Origin: Cercis canadensis
Lineage: Eukaryota > Streptophyta > Magnoliopsida > Fabales > Fabaceae
Length of the DNA: 64,000 nucleotides
Assembly (NCBI GenBank): GCA_003255065.1
Contig: QAOA01001436.1
Coordinates: 644,711-708,710, forward strand
Reading direction: 5' to 3'
Notes under the pieces: generated by a model
What the model was told of the DNA's origin: nothing
The model's database searches: none
What the model saw: only the letters and a program-made list of their open reading frames with translations
Program-made: the position numbers and the translations under genes
Part shown: piece after piece, positions 10,809 through 23,369 of the stretch
Numbering within the stretch: the first letter of the stretch is position 1
How the letters are laid out: the number at the start of each line of letters is the position of its first letter

Positions 10809-11303
10809 TTTCAACAGGAGAAAAAGGAAAAATAATGTTGTGCAGATGCTGCGTTCGATTTGAATATTGATACGTGTCTTTTAAGGAACCTAACTTTTAT
10901 GACTTGTCGTGAGACATCATCCCTAAATTAAATTTGGATCAAGGTCACGCTAATTGAGAGCTACTTTTAATTTTCAAAAGTAATAGCCTTGCGTCCTTTG
11001 TATATGTAACAAACTTGTGATTAGTCCGTATATGATTATTCTTTTAAAAAAGTATNTTTCAGCAGGAGAAAAAGGAAAAATAATGTTGTGCAGATGCTAC
11101 GTTCGATTTGAATATTGATACGTGTCTTTTAAGGAACCTAACTTTTATGACTTGTCGTGAGACATCACCCCTAAATTAAATTTGGATCAAGGTCACACTA
11201 ATTGAGAGCTACTTTTAATTTTCAAAAGTGATAGCCTTGCGTCCTTTGTATATGTAACAAACTTGTGATTAGTCCGTATATGATTATTCTTTTAAAAAAG
11301 TAT
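10809..11303. repeat. direct duplication around a single N (assembly joint)
   Basis: 10809-11055 and 11057-11303 are the same 247 bp on either side of the N at 11056. They differ at a few single bases (for example CAACAGG/CAGCAGG and GCTGCG/GCTACG). This is intergenic, so no gene is affected; it is read as unmerged contig or haplotype ends. Confidence 0.92.
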
Positions 11304-13508
11304 CATACATGAGGATAATATATTATTTTAAAAATAATTGAAAATTAGTAATACATGTAAACTTAATGTTTGTCTTGATAAATATACTTGCTAAAAAAAA
11401 TTCTTTCAGAAATTTGATAATGCCAATATAAAAATAACGTTTTTAAAAAAAATTGTTTTTATTAATATAAATACCTCACTCGAATACTTGTGTATTTGAA
11501 TTCTTTTAAATTTGGTTCTTTTGTAATCTCTAAATACTTCAATTTTAAAATTCTGGATGCAACAAATTGAAGCAAGATTAAGACATTTGACAAAAACAGA
11601 AATTGAGAATCTATTTATATCTTCTCTAAACACTTGTATAGAAGATATAAATGACTCAATTGAGAATCTATTTTTCATTCACTCAATATCTCTAACTAAC
11701 AATATTTATCTATTCAATGACAAAAACAGAAATTGAAGAATTACTAGTCTTTTTCTGCTGATACCAAATACCACTTTTTTTTTTCTTTTGCTAAAATGAA
11801 ACTAAAATACTACTTTGTGGATAGCAAAACTGACCCCAGAGTGATACTGGACTTTTATCCGTCTCCTTTCAACATAAAGCTTTTACCATTGAGAAAGTGG
11901 AGGCCCACCTTTTGTAGGCTTCACTCTGGAATAAGGGGAGCTTCCAACTTCCAAGCGGGCCGAAAATAATAGAGCGGGTTGAAACTACTTTTTTTTTTTT
12001 TAAAAAAAAAAACAGCAGGTAAAAAAGGGTAAAAGACTTGAATAATGTATTTTGTAGAACTTATTATATAAATGGGATACTTTTAAAAGTATTTTTGAAT
12101 ATTATTATACTTGGTAAAAAAAAAGTAGAAAGGAGGCTTATACAAGTAGTGACGAGATATGTGATGTATGGTCACCACTTTTGCGGAGCTAGCCATTGAC
12201 ATATTGTTTGACATCAACGTCCTGGTGATGCAACATAGTATTTGCCATCATTACCTCTTTAATCTGTCTCATTAAAATATTTAAATTAATAATAATTGTT
12301 TTGAAACACCGGTATTTATTGAATTTGTTTCTCAAATTGCATTTTTGAAGTGGTTTACCTCAACTTGCATTCCCAAGGAACTAGTCCCGATCATTCCGTG
12401 ATTCCTGGCAAAATATCTTTAAGCTCATGATAGTAACATAATTGATAGGCAACATTTTTCTTAATCATATTCTAAAGAACTAGGACCAACCGATGTATAG
12501 CTAATAAACACATCCTATCATGGCCAAATACAAAACATAATAAAATAGAGCAGTTGAGATCATATATGATTCTCTGAAATGAATGCACTTATACTTTAAA
12601 GTCTAAACAATTAAAATTTTTAAAAACTGACACGTAATCCTCGTATATGATTATTATAAATGGATCGCTTATAATTTTATATATTTAATGAGTTAATGTA
12701 AATACAAGTGTAACTCTGATCTGATTGGAAAGTTAAACCGATTTACAGGATTTTGCAAGAAAAAAAGAAGGGTAACCTGGACAACTAGTTTGTACAATAC
12801 CAAATTGTATCAAAATGATACAAAATCTATGCAACCTAGACTACTCACTCTGGAGAATATGATTTTGATTCTTTGAGAGGTTAATACACCTAAATATTGG
12901 CAGCAAAAAAGATAAAGAGTAGAACCCATTCTGTTTCCTTGTGTCTCCTACCTAAACATCACTCTCAGAGATCGAGAATGAATAGCAGAGCATTCTTCAC
13001 CAGACATGCTTTTCCAGATCTTAATCAACCAACAGAAACTCTGCGTCAAAAAGATCTTCTGATCTCTTAGAGGTCGATTTTGCTTCAACCGCACTTAAAA
13101 TGGCATATCTAACTGAAGAATTTTCTAAAGAAGAGAGAATCTACGTTGTTAAGTTGCATCTTCGAACCCAAAGATACCTCTACCTTCTTTCAGAAAAAAA
13201 ACCCTTGTCACGAAAACCACAACGGAGGAAGCTGCTCATTGTTCTGCAAAAAAGCTAAGAGTGGGTCCATATTCTTTGAGCATATTATCTAAAGCTTGCT
13301 TTGCCATATTGTCTCCATATATACATATTTCTTTTCAATTGTTATTAAGCGTATCTAAATGCATTACTTGTTTGAAGCTTTGATTGACCATAACACCAAT
13401 ATCTTCTTCTAAAATCTGCTTAAGTAAACTTCTCCTATCTTATTTCCTCTGTTTCTAGCTATGAAAAAAAAAAGAGTACATACTACTTGATGAAATTTTG
13501 AAAACAGA
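11304..13508. other. intergenic DNA and 3' flank of the WAT1 gene
   Basis: AT-rich sequence with no recognisable gene. A stop-free plus-strand stretch of about 77 codons around 13025-13255 lacks an early ATG and resembles nothing I know. The last part before 13509 should include the 3' UTR of the transporter. Confidence 0.55.
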
Positions 13509-16409
13509 TCAACATAAGAGAGGCTTCTTTGCATCGAACTCACTCTCTAAGCCATGTCTTTCCGTGTAACCTTCTTTCCCTTTTGCCCAAAGCACAAAGT
13601 AAAGCCCCGTGAACATGAGGAACATACCCGCAAGGCTGCAATGCATTATTGCAGTGACAAATAAGTTACTACAATAAGAAAAATGGTTTCCAAAATAAGA
13701 ACTTGAAAGTTGGATAATTTACCTTCCAATATTAAAAGTATCTCCTAGGGTAACAACGGAGAAAATCAGAGAGCAGAGTGTAGCAACGGGGCTAAACACG
13801 GAGACCAAAACTGGCCCTCTCTTCTTAAGTGCCCATCCATTGAAGCTTAGACATAATCCACTCACTGTACCTGCCTGTGTATTTAGAATTTTATGCAGTC
13901 AGTACCCATCACAATGATAATGTTATAAAAATTGCATACTAAATAAATCGTGGCACTGTACCTAACAACTTTAAAACTTTTTAGATGATTGGATCTTAAC
14001 ATGTTATTAGAGCCTCTTAAATAAAATAATTAAGAGTTAGTCTTCATCATCCTCATTCTCTCCTTAATTAAATTAAATTTAAACACAAGAGAGTCGTAAG
14101 TCAGCTTCAAGTCTAGGCCATAAGGAGGATTTTGCTATAAGGGTTCTAAATTTTTGGTGGTAGTAGAAGTGACACACTTACTTATCCCTGCCTGCTGATG
14201 CTTCACTATCATGTTTTGCCTGCCAAAATCGAAATTTAAAATTTTGATACTAGATTCTCCTATTCCGTGTAGCATGTTAGTTCTGTTTCAACAGGCTAGA
14301 CTGAACCAAGTATGAGCATGTAGTTATTTTATGAAAGCCAAAACTGAATAGATTGTAATCACTAGGAAAAAAGAAGGAGAAGAGTGGAAAAATACCATAA
14401 CAGAATAGACAAGCATGTCTCCAAAACTGACAAGTAGCCAAGCAGTTTTAAAATTGTGATCTTCAAGTAATTGAGCAATTGCAGTCATAAATGCTCCAAG
14501 CAAGGATGTTATTGCGCACAGGGACATAGGTGCAGGAAATTCTCCTAAAGTAAAAGCCTACAAGGTCCACAATTTTTGTTACGTAATAAAAGCAAAATAG
14601 AACTTTTTTGTTGTGTTTCCTATATACTTGATTCCAAGTTACCTGGAGGACAATGTTGCTTGATAACATGAAAACTGAAGCTAAGAGATATAGGCAACCT
14701 ATTATCTTGTCTTTGTCAAAGATAACATCTGATGGGGGCGGCGATAGTATTTGAACTTGAGCTTGAGCCTCTTTGGCAGTCGCAGGAGGGGAAAGGCTTT
14801 GCATTATGCTCATTGTGAGAGCGCCCAAGACGCACATCATTGTGCCTACAATTTTTACTTTACTATACGTGCAACTTAAATCCACTTTCTCTAACCTGCC
14901 AACCATAAAAACTTTGATTACCAAATGGAAAAAAAAAATGATAAATAGTATTCTTTTTTGGCCTCTATGTAACTGTTACTTCCTTTTTTCAAAACTTTAA
15001 ATATGTTTCATGTCTCTATAATTTGAAGTTCTAAGTTAATATTACCCCATTAATCAAACTGCATTACCTAAAAGTCCATGCGATGATGAAGATAAGACCT
15101 GGGGCAAGGTTTGGCATGGCAGTTCCCATTGCTGGTGAAGTTAGATTGATTCCTTTAAGGAGTAAGGATTGGAACAAAGTAACCCTGCATATCAATGGCC
15201 ACAGAGAGAAAGCAATTGAAGAAAATAATATAATATTGGCTTTAAAATCCTCATGATCAGTACTTATACAGATATATAAGAAAAAATGATGGAAGATAAA
15301 CTAATGATAACTATGTATACGATTTCATTTAGGCCAAGTCGCAGTGAGTGAACATGCGATTAAATTGATTAGCAAAAGAAGTGTTTTTCCCTCCAATGAA
15401 CCCTTGTTTTGACCTTCTCTATTTATGATTCCTTTGTTGTTATTTAAGAATTCTATTTTAACATGCTTTCTTTAGAGCCCTTAAAATACTAACTATATCC
15501 CATATAAAGGGTTAAGCTAATATAAGCCTTACTTTGAAAAGGTGGATAAGCAGAAAGTAAGGGAATGATTAACCCAAGTAAGACTGTTTTCAATTCGTAT
15601 CCACCTTGAACATTTCCAGTCTTTTGTTTCTCTCTACCATCACTGAATTCAAAAGCCCTACGCTCGCTTTCGTCGTCTTGTTTGGAATTTATTCAGAAAA
15701 TTAAGCCAGCAACATTGTCTTTACAAATCTAGCCAATTAATAAAAATAGCGTAGGTTGCTTCAAACTTCTTTGCTGGTTTACCAGAAACATCATTGTATA
15801 GTTTAATTTAATGGGATGAAATCAACCGTCTCAACTACAACTTCCAATATAATTTACAAGCCCGAACAAAGGGGAAATGAATTAAGAACAGAATTCTGAT
15901 GCTTGTGAGGGCAAAATCAAAATAAGTAACTGATTTCAAATAAGGTGATTTGAAAAAAGAAACTAAGTTCATGAAATAATAAAAGGAAGAAGCATAGACG
16001 TAAGATTTCCTTACCCTCCAAATGAAAGCAACAATAGCTGTGTAATGAACCTCGATGTCAATTTCCTGGGCCATTTACTCCTGCAAGAGATACACAACAT
16101 CATGAAATTTAGCTTCAAACAACTCACATCCTCACATATATAACAGAGGAAATAAAATTTGCATTTCTATTCTACCATTTATTTAAAAAAGCAGAGAAGA
16201 GAGAGAGACCTTTCAAAATAAAAGGCAACAGGGAAGAGGATGAAGAACGTAGCTAAGGAAGTGCAAATGACAATGGTAAGAGCGGTGAGGCCCAAAGACA
16301 TAAGATAACTGAGAAGCACTGCATTGCCTGCATATACAAATTGGACACCAATCAATCCTCCTATTATGGTTACATCTTCAATCATTCCCGCCCTTATCGC
16401 CTCCACCAT
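13509..16409 (-). CDS. WAT1-related / nodulin MtN21-type EamA transporter (UMAMIT family)
   Basis: Multi-pass membrane carrier of the drug/metabolite transporter superfamily. Family members move amino acids or auxin-related compounds across plasma or vacuolar membranes; the substrate of this one cannot be read from sequence. Seven coding exons: 16409-16210, 16080-16015, 15184-15068, 14895-14643, 14557-14396, 13874-13723 and 13635-13509. All have GT...AG borders and together make 1077 nt, i.e. 358 aa, the usual family length. The start is the ATG at 16409; the in-frame TTG six bases upstream is ignored. The N-terminus has the first EamA half (VQFVYAGNAVLLSYLMSLG), then the family-typical LLLKGINLTSPAMGTAMPNL and GLIFIIAWTFRLEKVDL blocks. 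A charged Pro/Ser loop follows, then the second EamA half ending in GLYFVLWAKGKE and a short hydrophilic tail. It most resembles, from memory, At5g47470. The PPR gene 2 kb away is divergently transcribed. Confidence 0.92.
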
Positions 16410-18150
16410 CTTCAATCTTTCCTCAAAACAAAACCCACATAAAATGCCTCTTTTAATTTCTTGTTTTACGAGAGGATTAATGCACCCTCTCCCTTTTTCA
16501 TTTTCTTTTGCTCTTTTGTTCCCTTTCCTTTTGTTTAGAAATTGCTATTTGCTCCCGCGTATTCCCCTCATACAAATCTACTTGCCAGCCACGAACTGAA
16601 CTAACTTTCACGATGTTTCTACCAGTCCTCCTCCTCCCCTGCTTCTTCGGGCGACAGGGAATTCAACTTGTCCCTATTCGAATTGGCCTCTATCTACTAA
16701 CCCTCTTTTTCTCTCTCTTTAACTTCTTTTCTTCTTCACTTTCTTCACTTTCTTCACTCTTCCTAGATATTTATAAATAGTGGCCATGAGGATTGGTTAA
16801 GATTCAAATGCTTTTTACTACATCTAATTCTAGATTTGTCTTAAAAGTAGACAAATCACGTTTTCCTTTTTTTGGTTTTTTATAATCAAAATGATCAAAT
16901 AGCTACTTCTAAAAACTTTTTTGACTAATTCTTCTAAAATTTTATATATTAGTATGGACTTATTAATTCCTTATATATATATAATTACTATTATTATGAT
17001 TCTTTTTAATTAAATGGAAAATTTGTAATGTAAAATATTATAATTTCCATAAAATATAAATATTTTTTTATTAATTTGATTTATCTAGGCATAATCATAA
17101 GTTCAAAACTTATTGATAAACTTTTAAAGAGGTAGAAGGAATTTATATTAACAAGTTTAAAGAAATGATTTCTAGTCTAATATTATTGTTGCTAACAAGA
17201 CTTCATTATAAGATCAAGATTGAATCCCTTGAACGAAAAAGATGAAAAGAAGACAAAAAAACTCATAAAGATAGGAAAAGAAAAATGAAATGAAAAGTAG
17301 AATGCTGGGTGGAAAGCGTAATTTGATAATCGGTTTGAGTTCTTGGAAGAAATAGAAAATTCTTGTTTTCATCGCTTTTAAGTTTAAGCGGTAATGAATT
17401 GAGAGCAATGGCAACGAATGGTTCTGCAGTGAATCTGACAAATGTATACCATGCAGCCATGCACTTTGTCTTGTTGCCACCTCTACAATTTCACACATCC
17501 CCCTTTGCCTCTGGTCCTCTGCCAGTGCCTTCCTCAACCTAAACCCTGGAACTCAAAAACAAAGTGACATTCAAAAGGAAAAAAAAAAAAAAAACTGGTG
17601 TTAAGAAAAAAAATTAAAGTGGCCAAAAAAGGAAAGTAGCGTAAAAAAACAAAAAAATAAGCGATTTTTTTTTTTTATCATAAATACGTAGAGCAATAAA
17701 TTTATTCTAGCTATCTTGTTTATTAAATTATATAAAGTTAACATTAATGATAGATAGAGAGAATTTGAAAATTGTTGATGAGTACTTTTTTTAAAACATT
17801 AAATACTCATTAACATGTACCTTTAAGAGAGATTTTTATGGGTTATTTAAGAGTGTCGGTGTGGGTGTGGCATTACAAGTACAACCACCTAACCAGATAG
17901 TTCCAGCGATCAAAATTCAACCTGTCCCACTACACTAGTCACTAGAGATAAATCCCCACGGTCCCACCAAAAGAAAAAAACATTTCGCTTGTCTATGAGA
18001 TATTTTTTATCTACATGATTTAATTTTGAAATTATTGTAAATTAATAACTTGTGGTGGCTAACAGTGACAATTAACTGCTAAATTTTATTTTATTTTTTA
18101 TTTTGTTTTTGGTGGCATATTGGATACTAGAGCAGATGGTTAGTTGCATT
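16410..18150. other. divergent intergenic region between WAT1 and PPR genes
   Basis: This 1.7-kb stretch must hold the promoters of the minus-strand transporter and the plus-strand PPR gene. The transporter side (16420-16780) is pyrimidine-rich on the plus strand with several CTTCTT/TTCACTTTC runs, typical of a 5' UTR on the other strand. The remaining part is AT-rich. No coding sequence is credible. Confidence 0.5.
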
Positions 18151-18511
18151 CTAACATCGAAAAGGCAACACCAAGGGGCATGGTATGAAATCGGAGAATA
18201 GTCTTAATTTGTAATTTGCTGAGGTTACTCTGCAGTCTGCAATGAAGCGCAAAAGTTGCTGGAAACAGAGAAGAACTCTCATATTCCTTCCATTAAACCT
18301 TAGAATTGGTGTTAGCCATTTCAGTTCAACNCTAACATCGAAAAGGCAGCACCAAGGGGCATGGTATGAAATCGGAGAATAGTCTTAATTTGTAATTTGC
18401 TGAGGTTACTCTGCAGTCTGCAATGAAGCGCAAAAGTTGCTGGAAACAGAGAAGAACTCTCATATTCCTTCCATTAAACCTTAGAATTGGTGTTAGCCAT
18501 TTCAGTTCAAC
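18151..18511. repeat. direct duplication around a single N (assembly joint) at the PPR start
   Basis: 18151-18330 and 18332-18511 are the same 180 bp, separated by the N at 18331, with one visible difference (AAGGCAACACC/AAGGCAGCACC). The unit includes the ATG and first 30 codons of the PPR gene. The left copy (ATG at 18242) is a dead stub and the right copy (ATG at 18423) runs into the full gene. Confidence 0.92.
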
Positions 18512-20234
18512 ATCCATTTCAGAAAAGCACAAGTCATGGAGCCGTCTCATTGGGGACCTTGCCAAAGGTGGACCCAATACTGAGTTTACGTTATTTGAGA
18601 CCTCTCAAATGTTTAGTTTTGGGATAAAACCGAATGCCTTTGCTCTGGTTCACCTGATTCGAGCTACCACTAACCTGGGTTGGGACTCATTTGGACAACA
18701 GCTCCACAGTTATGTTGTACGATGTGGGTATTATTCCGATGTCTATGTCTCCGCCGCCCTCATCAGATTTTACGTAAGAATGCAGTCACTCAGCAATGCC
18801 CACACAGCGTTCGTTGAAACGCCTCAGTCGAATGTGGTTTCTTGGAACACACTGATCTCTGGGTATGTGCACTCTGGGCAATTTCGTAAAGCGTTGTCAG
18901 TTTTCCTTCAGCTAGAAAGGTCTGGCATTTATGCCGACGCATTCTCGTTTACATCGGGTTTAGCTGCTTGCGGCCAACTGAGTTTCTTGAAGCTAGGCAA
19001 ATCAATTCATTCGAAGATTATGAAATTTGGTATAGTTAGTAGCATTATTGTTGTCAATTGCTTGATTGATATGTATGGGAAATGTGGGTTTGTTGAAGAC
19101 GCTGTTCGGGTATTCTCTGAGATGATTGACAAAGACAGGTTTTCCTGGAATTCAGTTATTGCAGCAACTGCAAACAACGGAAGCATTGAACTAGCATTCA
19201 AGTTTTTGTACCATATGCCTAACCCTGACACCATTTCGTATAATGGACTAATAAACGGCATTGCTCAAGTGGGCAATATAAGAGATGCAATTCAGATTTT
19301 ATCACGTATGCCAAACCCAAATTCATCTTCATGGAATTCAATAATAACAGGGTATGTGAATAGGAATCAGGCTCGAGAAGCTTTAGATATGTTCAGTAAG
19401 ATGCACTCTACAAACATTCAGATGGATAAGTTCACATTTTCAATGATTTTGAATGGGATTGCTGATCTGTCAGCCTTAACATGGGGAACGTTGATTCATT
19501 GTTGCACGGTGAAGAGTGGTGTAGATACATCTATTGTCGTGGGGAGTACCCTAATTGACATGTACTCAAAATGTGGGCAGGTGAAGAATGCTGAATCAGT
19601 CTTTCACTCACTGCCAGAAAGGAATTTGATAAGCTGGAACGCAATGATCACTGGCTATGCTCGCAATGGCGATTCTGCAAAAGTAATCTACCTCTTTGAG
19701 TTGCTGAAAATGGAAAGACATACAAAACCTAATAGTATCACATTTCTTAACCTCTTATCGGCGTGTTCTCATAACCAAGTACCTTTTGAGGTTGCTATTC
19801 AGTACTTTGAATCTATGATCGGCGATTATGGGATAGCACCAACTGTTGAACACTGTTGTTCAATGATTCGGCTGATGGGACCAAAAAAGGAGCTATGGAG
19901 AGCAGAGAGGATGATACATGAACTTGGTTTTGAGTCATGTGGATTGGTTTGGAGGGCTTTGCTTGGTGCTTGTGGAACTCAGAGAGATTTACAAGTAGCA
20001 GAGATTGCGGCTGTTAAGTTGATTGAATTGGAGGGGAATAAAGATTATGTTTATGTGATGATGTCTAATATGTATGCATCTTATGGAAGATGGGAAGATG
20101 TGAATGCAATCAGGGGGCTCATGAGGAAGAAACGCGTGAGAAAAGAAGCGGGTTCTAGTTGGATAGAAGTAGAAAATGTTTTACCATGTACATCTACTGC
20201 TGGGGCAGTGTGTCCCTCACAGATTTCTCGATGA
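18423..20234 (+). CDS. PLS-class pentatricopeptide repeat protein, E subclass (At5g47460-like)
   Basis: RNA-binding helical-repeat protein expected to enter mitochondria or plastids and act on organellar transcripts, usually C-to-U editing. The 603-aa frame is intronless, as is typical. The N-terminus is basic and Ser/Phe-rich without acidic residues (about 1-35), consistent with a transit peptide. Tandem PPR units follow, visible as repeated SWN(T/S)(L/V)I, YGKCG/YSKCG and MP(N)P signatures across residues 70-470. The C-terminus has E-type motifs (WRALLGACG, YVMMSNMYAS, GRWEDV and GSSWIEV), after which the protein stops. There is no DYW deaminase domain, so if it edits RNA it would need a separate deaminase partner. 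The start at 18423 is the first ATG in the intact copy; the identical ATG at 18242 leads into the assembly gap. It most resembles, from memory, At5g47460, whose Arabidopsis neighbour is the counterpart of the WAT1 gene next door. Confidence 0.93.
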   Translation: MKRKSCWKQRRTLIFLPLNLRIGVSHFSSTSISEKHKSWSRLIGDLAKGGPNTEFTLFETSQMFSFGIKPNAFALVHLIRATTNLGWDSFGQQLHSYVVRCGYYSDVYVSAALIRFYVRMQSLSNAHTAFVETPQSNVVSWNTLISGYVHSGQFRKALSVFLQLERSGIYADAFSFTSGLAACGQLSFLKLGKSIHSKIMKFGIVSSIIVVNCLIDMYGKCGFVEDAVRVFSEMIDKDRFSWNSVIAATANNGSIELAFKFLYHMPNPDTISYNGLINGIAQVGNIRDAIQILSRMPNPNSSSWNSIITGYVNRNQAREALDMFSKMHSTNIQMDKFTFSMILNGIADLSALTWGTLIHCCTVKSGVDTSIVVGSTLIDMYSKCGQVKNAESVFHSLPERNLISWNAMITGYARNGDSAKVIYLFELLKMERHTKPNSITFLNLLSACSHNQVPFEVAIQYFESMIGDYGIAPTVEHCCSMIRLMGPKKELWRAERMIHELGFESCGLVWRALLGACGTQRDLQVAEIAAVKLIELEGNKDYVYVMMSNMYASYGRWEDVNAIRGLMRKKRVRKEAGSSWIEVENVLPCTSTAGAVCPSQISR

Positions 20235-20697
20235 GATATGAAAGACTAGGGATATTTCAGACTGATGATGTCTGCATTTCCTGACCCTATACAGTATACA
20301 TTGAAGTCTTTGATAGTGATCAGCTCCGATTTATCTGAGTCTGCAAAATAGCTAGCAATGTCCAAGAGGACATTTTTGGCGACCATAGAATCAGCCAAGG
20401 AGGGAGGTCAGGAAGCTGGTATACCAATAACGTGCGTTCTCTTTGAAGGTGAGCCAGATTTTGAAGAGTAAGAACTTGGAAAGGATTAATTATTAATCTG
20501 ACAATCAGCAAGGGGAGGAGATCTGTTGCTTGGAAGGACCTGATTGCCTGTAATTTATAACAACGATGCCACTGATACCTCGTCGATGAGAATAAGTAGA
20601 GATAGTGAAGCAAAATTGCTAAGTCGTTTGTTGAGATTTGAGAATGTGGTCAACGGGGTTCCCCGGGAAAGGGGGGTGGGGGGGGGGGGGGGGGGGG
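20235..20697. other. 3' flank of the PPR gene
   Basis: Sequence after the PPR stop codon, with no further open frame in line with the gene. It ends in a G homopolymer leading into the assembly gap. Confidence 0.5.
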
Positions 20698-20741
20698 NNN
20701 NNNNNNNNNNNNNNNNNNNNNNNNNNNNNNNNNNNNNNNNN
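20698..20741. other. 44-base assembly gap inside a poly-G tract
   Basis: A run of N is flanked by G-only sequence (about 25 G on the left, GGGGCGGGGG on the right). The gap length may be nominal. The true locus is a long G-tract that could form G-quadruplex structure and block sequencing. Confidence 0.95.
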
Positions 20742-23369
20742 GGGGCGGGGGAGAAATAAAAGAGGGCATATTATATGCTTTCAAAAAAAAAAAAAGTTCT
20801 ATCCGAAAGAAAAAGAGATATAATGGTCACTCACTATTTTATTATAATTAAAAACCCAATTTGAAGGGGTTGAACAGATAAGCATGTTAAAGCACTCGTT
20901 TAGTTCTACATCTGATCCATCAAAAGAGTTTCCGTACCAATTACCATCTACTACGACTTTTAAAGTTTCAATTATGCTTCCCATTTCCCAACCCTTCTCC
21001 ACGATCCGAACGAAGCTTACAAAGATCAAACAAGCAGCAGGTGACTTAGACAACGCAAGCATGAGAGCTTCTAATTCTTTCTTTCTAAAATACGTACAGA
21101 TTCTCAGGAATCAAGTTTGGGCGAATAATATAATACGTAATACGCATAATTTAAATTTGGAATTTCTATCAATTTTGGATTATTATATTGTAAGGAAAAA
21201 TATTACAGAAGGTATGAACTATGAAGCAACATATGGGATCTCTCACGTTTGAGTGTTGCACATTGCAAGCTATGCCTTTGGAGCATAATCTCTTAGCATA
21301 CAGATACCAAAGAGTGGTCAACACGAATCGATCTCTTATGGTACAACAGCCAGAAGAAACAAGAAGCATCAACATGATAGATCGAACAGACTTTAAGAAG
21401 CCGGCATAAACGAGGCAAGTATACACAGTTTGCAGTTCTAAATTATCTTATTCATCAAAAAATTATCTTCTTAACTTGAAAGAATCAGTGAGCACAGCCG
21501 CATTTGGGATACTGATATAACAGAAATCCAATCATACAAGAGTCAAAAACCTTCTGACAAGTTAAGGAAATAACCTCTCTTCTAGCAGGTCACCTTGGAA
21601 CTGACTGACCAAGCTCTGAAGAAACAAATAAAACAATGGCTGGATTAGCAACAAGCTTGAGTAGAAAACACTACAAATTGTAATTAAGGCAAAGACAGGA
21701 CAGAAACTGTAAGAGAAACTCCTACATGTAATGCAGTTACAATGATGAGAGGAAGAACTATGATGGTTAATCTGAAATTAAAATAGGTGCCCTCTTGTTT
21801 CAGAATGGTGCACATATCAATAAACATATTAAGCACAAGTTTTGAGTGCGGTATCTATGATTCTCCAAACTGTTTTAAGGTTGGCCGTGCAAGGATTAAA
21901 GATCCCACCTTCAAAACGGATGCATGTCTCACGTCCCATCAATTCCATCTGGCGAAAGTAGCAGTTATGTTACCATGTTATCCTAAATGATCATCAGAAT
22001 ATTGTAAATTTGAGACAAAAAATTTGAATCCAAGAATCTAGTTGGCTATCCTAAGAGGCCACAATTACCTAATTGAGTTTCAGCGCCCAATGCACTTTCT
22101 GAATTCAATTTCCCTACCACCACAAGACCTTCCCTACTATATCACCACTAGCACAAACACATAGGTTGTATATTTATACCAAGGCATCATGTTTAACAGG
22201 ACATGTATATTATACCCTCCCTCAAACAAATTTGGTTGCATGTCTACTTAATAATTTCGAAGATTGAATGAGGTAATAGATAGGCACTATAGCAGAAGCT
22301 ATATAACATAAGGTCATCGGAAGAAAGCTTAAGGGATTCCAACTCAGCCACCACACCAGAACAATTATTTATAATTGATGGAGTAACATAGTGATCATGC
22401 GCACAACAAAATCAAAACAGACTCAAAAAAAGCTCATCCAACGGCTCAATGATTCATCAAAATTTGCTGCTTGTATAAAGGAGAAAACTAGAAGATTTGG
22501 GATTTTCTAAGACCTGCCAAAGTTGCTATAGGAAAACCACCAGAGACCAGACTACTAATGGTGAACTAATTGAAAAATGACAAGTAGGATATCACTTGAA
22601 GGAAAAAAAAAATAGTATTCCCGTAGGAACTTCCTCCAGACTTCCAAATAACAGTGGAAACGGCCAGTAGACCTTTTGAGATGACAAAAAATGTATCACT
22701 ATTCTAACAGATTTTAAATGTTAAAAGAACACTCATTTTTCATACTTGATAATGAAGCAGTAGGCCATAATTGGTAGGTCCCGCAAATTCCCAATTAACT
22801 ATGTGCCTGCAGGAACCAAATTTTACAGTTAGTGGACATCGAAACTCCCAATTAAAGCACTTTCACCTCTTAGAGAGTCCCAAAATGTTTTACCCACGAA
22901 ACGAACCACCAAAAGCCATGAAACTCCACAATAGAATCAGAACCAACTAGACCATATGAGGCTGTCTGAGACGCTATTAAAAGTTCCATACGTACTGTTA
23001 AGTAACTACTGTCCCTTTAGCAGTTCTATCAACATGTCTTAAGTTACTCAAAATTCAACAAGAAGTGACAATATGAATATACAAATCAAATCATCAATGC
23101 ATTGGCCCCTTAAGTAAACAATTGGATAACACATAGGAAAAATCGTCCCTTAAGTAAACAAGTGGATAAAACGTGTCACTTGATAGCATATCCAGCAATT
23201 CACAACAATGAATCGTCCATTTCCAAGGTTCTTAATAGAATTTTCCGTTTGAAATTTATCCAATGCAATTGGGATGTGAAGAACATACATAATCGAAAAA
23301 AAAAAAAATCAACAATCCGAGAAGCAAGGAAGCTACTCACAGTTCTTAATAATTTTGAAAAAGAAAGTA
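20742..23369. other. intergenic DNA and possible 3' UTR exons of the NFD6-like gene
   Basis: No protein gene is recognised. Short frames around 20.9-21.4 kb overlap on both strands and have no family match. On the minus strand CCTGCAG followed by GCACATAG at 22806 could serve as an alternative terminal exon of the upstream NFD6-like gene (see that entry). Confidence 0.5.

Noticed and set aside
10809..11303. Apparent 247-bp biological tandem duplication
   Set aside because: A single N sits precisely between the copies, as at four other places; unmerged contig ends explain all five better.
13025..13255. About 77 stop-free codons on the plus strand downstream of the WAT1 gene
   Set aside because: It has no early ATG and no recognisable homology; a relic gene fragment is possible but cannot be supported.
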